The translations under genes were made by a program, and so were the position numbers. From Thioalkalivibrio sp. (GTDB lineage: Bacteria > Pseudomonadota > Gammaproteobacteria > Ectothiorhodospirales > Ectothiorhodospiraceae): a DNA stretch of 9,117 bases. This document shows positions 7,014 to 9,117 of the stretch, in pieces (within the stretch, counting starts at the first letter, position 1; the number at the start of each line of letters is the position of its first letter). Where the stretch lies: assembly GCA_007136145.1 (NCBI GenBank), contig SLHN01000049.1, positions 1 to 9,117 on the forward strand, in the 5' to 3' direction. The notes under the pieces were generated by a model. The model was not told the origin of the DNA. It saw nothing but the letters and a program-made list of their open reading frames with translations, and did not search any database.

Positions 7014-7050
7014 CTTTCATGGCGATGCCTGCCACCCAGCAACATGAAAG
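7014..7050. repeat. Small inverted repeat downstream of the stress protein
   Basis: CTTTCATG (7014-7021) and CATGAAAG (7043-7050) are perfect 8-nt inverted repeats with a 21-nt spacer, 25 bp after the stress-protein stop. No T-tract follows on either strand, so it is not a canonical terminator. It could still act as a 3'-end hairpin between two convergent genes. Confidence 0.4.
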
Positions 7051-7058
7051 GTGGGTAC

Positions 7059-7157
7059 GTAGGGTGTCAATGAGCACAGCGAATTGCGCCGTTCGAGGCC
7101 CAGGCGCACTGGTGACACGGCCGGCGTGGTATCGGTGCGGTTCGGCTGCGCCTCACG
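7059..7157. repeat. Dispersed palindromic repeat, copy B (right end lost)
   Basis: The second copy of the element at 3010-3109, in the same orientation, lying between the convergent stress-protein and trmB genes. It starts CGTAGGGTGTCAATGAGC and keeps the left terminal CGT that copy A lacks. It stops at CCTCACG, without the GGCACCCTACG end that copy A has. The central spacer differs: 14 nt (7102-7115) against 7 nt (3051-3057) in copy A. The flanking arms match copy A at 37/41 and 42/42 positions. No coding capacity is present. Confidence 0.85.
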
Positions 7158-7183
7158 ACAATCAGCGCGACGGGCATTCACCA

Positions 7184-7201
7184 CTGGCCGATAGCGGCCA
7201 G
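7184..7201. repeat. Inverted repeat downstream of trmB
   Basis: CTGGCC-GATAGC-GGCCAG is a perfect 6-bp inverted repeat with a 6-nt loop, 24 bp past the trmB stop on the minus strand. It lacks a T-run, so it is at most a weak or Rho-assisted 3'-end hairpin for the thiS-thiG-trmB transcript. Confidence 0.4.
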
Positions 7202-7224
7202 GAATCGGGAATCCTGAACTGCAG

Positions 7225-7953
7225 CTAACGTACCACCGCGGGCTTCCCGCCCCGGCGCCGGTAAAGGAAATCGCTGACCCGATGACCCAGACGCTCCCCG
7301 CGCCGCTCGAACCGGGTCGCCAACCGGTGACCAGGCCGTTCAGGGACTGGCTGCGGCCCCTCCGGCACGAAGAGATCCTGCATCCCGTCAAGGACAGCCT
7401 GGATGTGCACGGCGTAGTCGTCCCAGTCCGTCGCCAAATGCACCACACCTCCGGTACTCAGCCGTGACGCCAGCAAGCGCATGAAGTCCTGTTGAATCAA
7501 TCGGCGCTTATGGTGCCGTTTCTTGTGCCAGGGATCCGGGAAAAAAATCTGAACGGTATCCAGGCTCGCCGGGGGAACGCAGCGCTCGAGAACCTCGACC
7601 GCATCGTGGTTGAAGATGCGGACATTGGAAAGGCCGCGCCGGTCGATCTCTCCGAGCAGATGCCCGACTCCCGGCCGGTGCACCTCGACACCGATGAAGT
7701 CGCGCTCGGGCTGTTGCTCCGCCTGCTTGGCGAGAGTTTCGCCATTCCCGAACCCGATCTCCAGGGTCACGGGGGCAACGCGCCCGAAAATTGCCGCGAG
7801 GTCGACCATCGAAGCCCCAGAGGCAACCCCGAAGCGCGGCCAGAGCAGTTCCAACGCGCGCTGCTGACCGGCCGTCAGGCGGCCCTCGCGACGCACGAAA
7901 CTCCTGACCCGCCGGTTGCGTACGCCGGGATCACAAAATTCGGGACTCGTCAT
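7225..7953 (-). CDS. trmB: tRNA (guanine46-N7)-methyltransferase
   Basis: A 242-aa enzyme that transfers a methyl group from S-adenosylmethionine to N7 of G46 in the tRNA variable loop. The SAM-binding motif EIGFGNG is at 65-71. The family signature FFPDPWHKKRHHKRR is at 137-151, followed by TDWDDY (175-180) and the C-terminal TRFERRGERLGH (213-224). Length is close to E. coli TrmB (239 aa). The start chosen is the ATG at 7953 (MTSPEF), 4 bp after the thiG stop. The frame is open 14 codons further upstream, but that would overlap thiG and adds no conserved sequence. The Shine-Dalgarno is weak (TTGAG), consistent with translational coupling to thiG. It is the last gene of thiS-thiG-trmB, an order I recall from pseudomonads. 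Confidence 0.96.
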   Translation of the reverse strand: MTSPEFCDPGVRNRRVRSFVRREGRLTAGQQRALELLWPRFGVASGASMVDLAAIFGRVAPVTLEIGFGNGETLAKQAEQQPERDFIGVEVHRPGVGHLLGEIDRRGLSNVRIFNHDAVEVLERCVPPASLDTVQIFFPDPWHKKRHHKRRLIQQDFMRLLASRLSTGGVVHLATDWDDYAVHIQAVLDGMQDLFVPEGPQPVPERPGHRLATRFERRGERLGHRVSDFLYRRRGGKPAVVR

Positions 7954-7957
7954 CGAC

Positions 7958-8764
7958 TCAAGTAAAGAAGTAACCGGTTTCGGGCGAGGACGCACTGGCG
8001 TGCAACTTCGGCATCATTCGTCCTGCGCGATAGGCCTCGCGCCCAGCGATGATCGCGTGTTTCATCGCGCTAGCCATGAGCACCGGATCACGCGCCAAGG
8101 CAATCGCCGTGTTCATCAGGACTCCATCACAGCCAAGCTCCATGGCGATGGCCGCATCCGAAGCGGTGCCGACCCCGGCATCAACCAGCACGGGCACCCC
8201 CGCGTTCGCGACGATCTCGCGGATGTTGTAGCGGTTCTGGATGCCCAGCCCGGACCCGATCGGGGCCGCCAATGGCATGATTGCGTGGCAGCCAATCTGT
8301 TCGAGGCGCCGCGCCAGCAGCGGGTCGTCGGTGGTGTACACCATCACATCGAAGCCCTCGGCCACCAGGGTTTCGGCCGCGGTTACCGTCTGGAAGACAT
8401 CCGGATACAGCGTTTTCGGGTCACCGAGCACCTCTAGCTTCACCAGGTTATGACCATCAAGAAGCTCCCGCGCAAGCCGGCAGGTGCGGACTGCCTCCTC
8501 GGCCGTATAACAGCCCGCGGTATTGGGCAGCAGCGTATAGCGGTCTAACGGGACCACATCCAGCAGATTCGGTTCACCGGGGTTCTGGCCAATGTTGCTG
8601 CGCCGTATCGCCACGGTGACGATCTCGGCACCACTGGCCTCGATCGCACGTCCGGTCTCGTCGAGGTCCTTGTATTTCCCGGTTCCAACGAGCAGACGGG
8701 AAGTGAAGGAGCGGTCGCCGATCCGAAAGGTATCAGCTGCGTCAGTTGCATCCACGGGGTTCAT
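7958..8764 (-). CDS. thiG: Thiazole synthase ThiG
   Basis: A 268-aa TIM-barrel enzyme that makes the thiazole ring of thiamine from deoxyxylulose 5-phosphate, dehydroglycine or iminoglycine, and sulfur carried on ThiS thiocarboxylate. Visible landmarks are LLVGTGKY (24-31), IVTVAIRR (48-55), NTAGC (81-85), VKLEVLGD (108-115) with Lys109 as the expected Schiff-base lysine, and the phosphate-binding DAGVGTASDAA. The start is the ATG at 8764, which has AGGA 5 nt upstream. An ATG at 8791, just 4 bp after the thiS stop, would add nine residues and is the main alternative. The open frame extends upstream to 8956, but that part is only the thiS region read in another frame. Directly downstream of thiS, as expected for the ThiS-ThiG complex; thiF, thiH/thiO and thiC are not in the window. 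Confidence 0.96.
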   Translation of the reverse strand: MNPVDATDAADTFRIGDRSFTSRLLVGTGKYKDLDETGRAIEASGAEIVTVAIRRSNIGQNPGEPNLLDVVPLDRYTLLPNTAGCYTAEEAVRTCRLARELLDGHNLVKLEVLGDPKTLYPDVFQTVTAAETLVAEGFDVMVYTTDDPLLARRLEQIGCHAIMPLAAPIGSGLGIQNRYNIREIVANAGVPVLVDAGVGTASDAAIAMELGCDGVLMNTAIALARDPVLMASAMKHAIIAGREAYRAGRMMPKLHASASSPETGYFFT

Positions 8765-8795
8765 GCGAATCCTGGGCTGTGGTGTTGTCATGGGT

Positions 8796-9011
8796 TCAGC
8801 CGCCGCCGATGGCCTGGACGATTTCGACGCGATCGCCGGGCGCGAGACGGAAGCTGGAGTGTTCACTGCGCGGCACCAATTCCTGATTGACTTCGATGGC
8901 CAGCCGCCGCCCAACCAAACCAAGCGTGGCAACCAGGTGGCCCAGCGTGACACCACCGCCCACAGCCGGCGCCATGACCTCGTGCGGCTCGCCGTTCAGC
9001 AAGATTTGCAT
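8796..9011 (-). CDS. thiS: Sulfur carrier protein ThiS
   Basis: A 71-aa ubiquitin-fold protein that carries sulfur as a C-terminal thiocarboxylate for thiazole formation. It begins MQILLNGEP and ends EIVQAIGGG, the diglycine tail required for adenylation by ThiF-type enzymes and delivery to ThiG. Length is slightly above E. coli ThiS (66 aa), mainly from a Gly-rich insertion around residues 16-21. The ATG at 9011 follows a G-rich run (GGGGGG, 3 nt before the start), an unusually close ribosome site. It is the first gene of thiS-thiG-trmB and divergent from a tRNA gene only 59 bp away, so its promoter must lie in, or overlap, the tRNA promoter and gene. Confidence 0.93.
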   Translation of the reverse strand: MQILLNGEPHEVMAPAVGGGVTLGHLVATLGLVGRRLAIEVNQELVPRSEHSSFRLAPGDRVEIVQAIGGG

Positions 9012-9030
9012 GAGCCCCCCGGGTCGCGCA

Positions 9031-9059
9031 TTGAGTGCTGGCCGGCGAGCGCATACAAT
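9031..9059 (+). promoter_or_regulatory. Sigma70-type promoter of tRNA-Gly
   Basis: TTGAGT (9031-9036, 4/6 to the -35 consensus) and TACAAT (9054-9059, 5/6 to the -10 consensus) are spaced exactly 17 bp, ending 11 bp before the tRNA 5' end. A GC-rich CCGG lies just after the -10, as in stringently controlled stable-RNA promoters. Transcription would begin near 9065-9068, leaving a very short 5' leader. Confidence 0.75.
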
Positions 9060-9070
9060 CCGGTTTCAGC

Positions 9071-9117
9071 GCGGGTGTAGTTCAATGGTAGAACGGGAGC
9101 TTCCCAAGCTCTTAATG
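9071..9117 (+). tRNA. tRNA-Gly(CCC), 3' part beyond window
   Basis: The 47 visible bases start GCGGGTGTAGTTCAATGG and cover the acceptor 5' strand, D-arm and anticodon arm. The anticodon stem GGAGC/GCTCT flanks loop TTCCCAA, giving anticodon CCC at 9103-9105 (decodes GGG). The sequence is very close to E. coli tRNA-Gly(CCC) through the D-arm and anticodon. The window ends in the variable region, so the T-arm, acceptor 3' strand and CCA are not seen. Confidence 0.93.

Noticed and set aside
8765..8956. N-terminal extension of ThiG
   Set aside because: It overlaps thiS in another frame, has no family similarity, and better starts exist at 8764 or 8791.

Overview
The window looks like chromosome from a GC-rich, autotrophic gammaproteobacterium, probably a sulfur-oxidising or purple-sulfur type lineage (Chromatiales/Ectothiorhodospiraceae-like). 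This is inferred from a Calvin-cycle type I phosphoribulokinase, an E. coli Tas-like aldo/keto reductase, and the thiS-thiG-trmB order seen in gammaproteobacteria. No rRNA, CRISPR array, transposase or phage gene is visible.

Layout. (1) Positions 83-2737, minus strand: a tight three-gene operon, read from high to low coordinates. It encodes an unrecognised 153-aa protein, a FIST-domain sensory protein (ATGA overlap with the first gene) and a Tas-like aldo/keto reductase. (2) Positions 2738-3129: an intergenic region holding a clear minus-strand intrinsic terminator (2794-2819). Just upstream of it is a strongly structured segment (about 2820-3006) whose helices contain U-G wobbles only if the minus strand is transcribed. 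This is a candidate small RNA, 3'-UTR RNA or regulatory leader. Next to it lies copy A of a dispersed palindromic repeat (3010-3109). (3) Positions 3130-5901, minus strand: an SLC13-type permease with two RCK_C (TrkA_C) domains, followed 42 bp later by phosphoribulokinase, probably one operon. (4) Positions 5902-6134: a divergent promoter region. (5) Positions 6135-6989, plus strand: a tandem-domain universal stress protein. (6) Positions 6990-7224: a convergent intergenic region with copy B of the repeat and two small inverted repeats. (7) Positions 7225-9011, minus strand: thiS-thiG-trmB with 4-31 bp gaps, i.e. thiamine thiazole synthesis plus tRNA m7G46 methylation. (8) Positions 9031-9117, plus strand: a well-formed sigma70-type promoter driving a tRNA-Gly(CCC) cut off by the window end.

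The coding genes are mostly familiar families. The most interesting material is non-coding: the structured minus-strand element with two mutually exclusive foldings, and the two-copy palindromic repeat. The next most interesting items are the permease-phosphoribulokinase pairing and the unrecognised first gene of the FIST operon.
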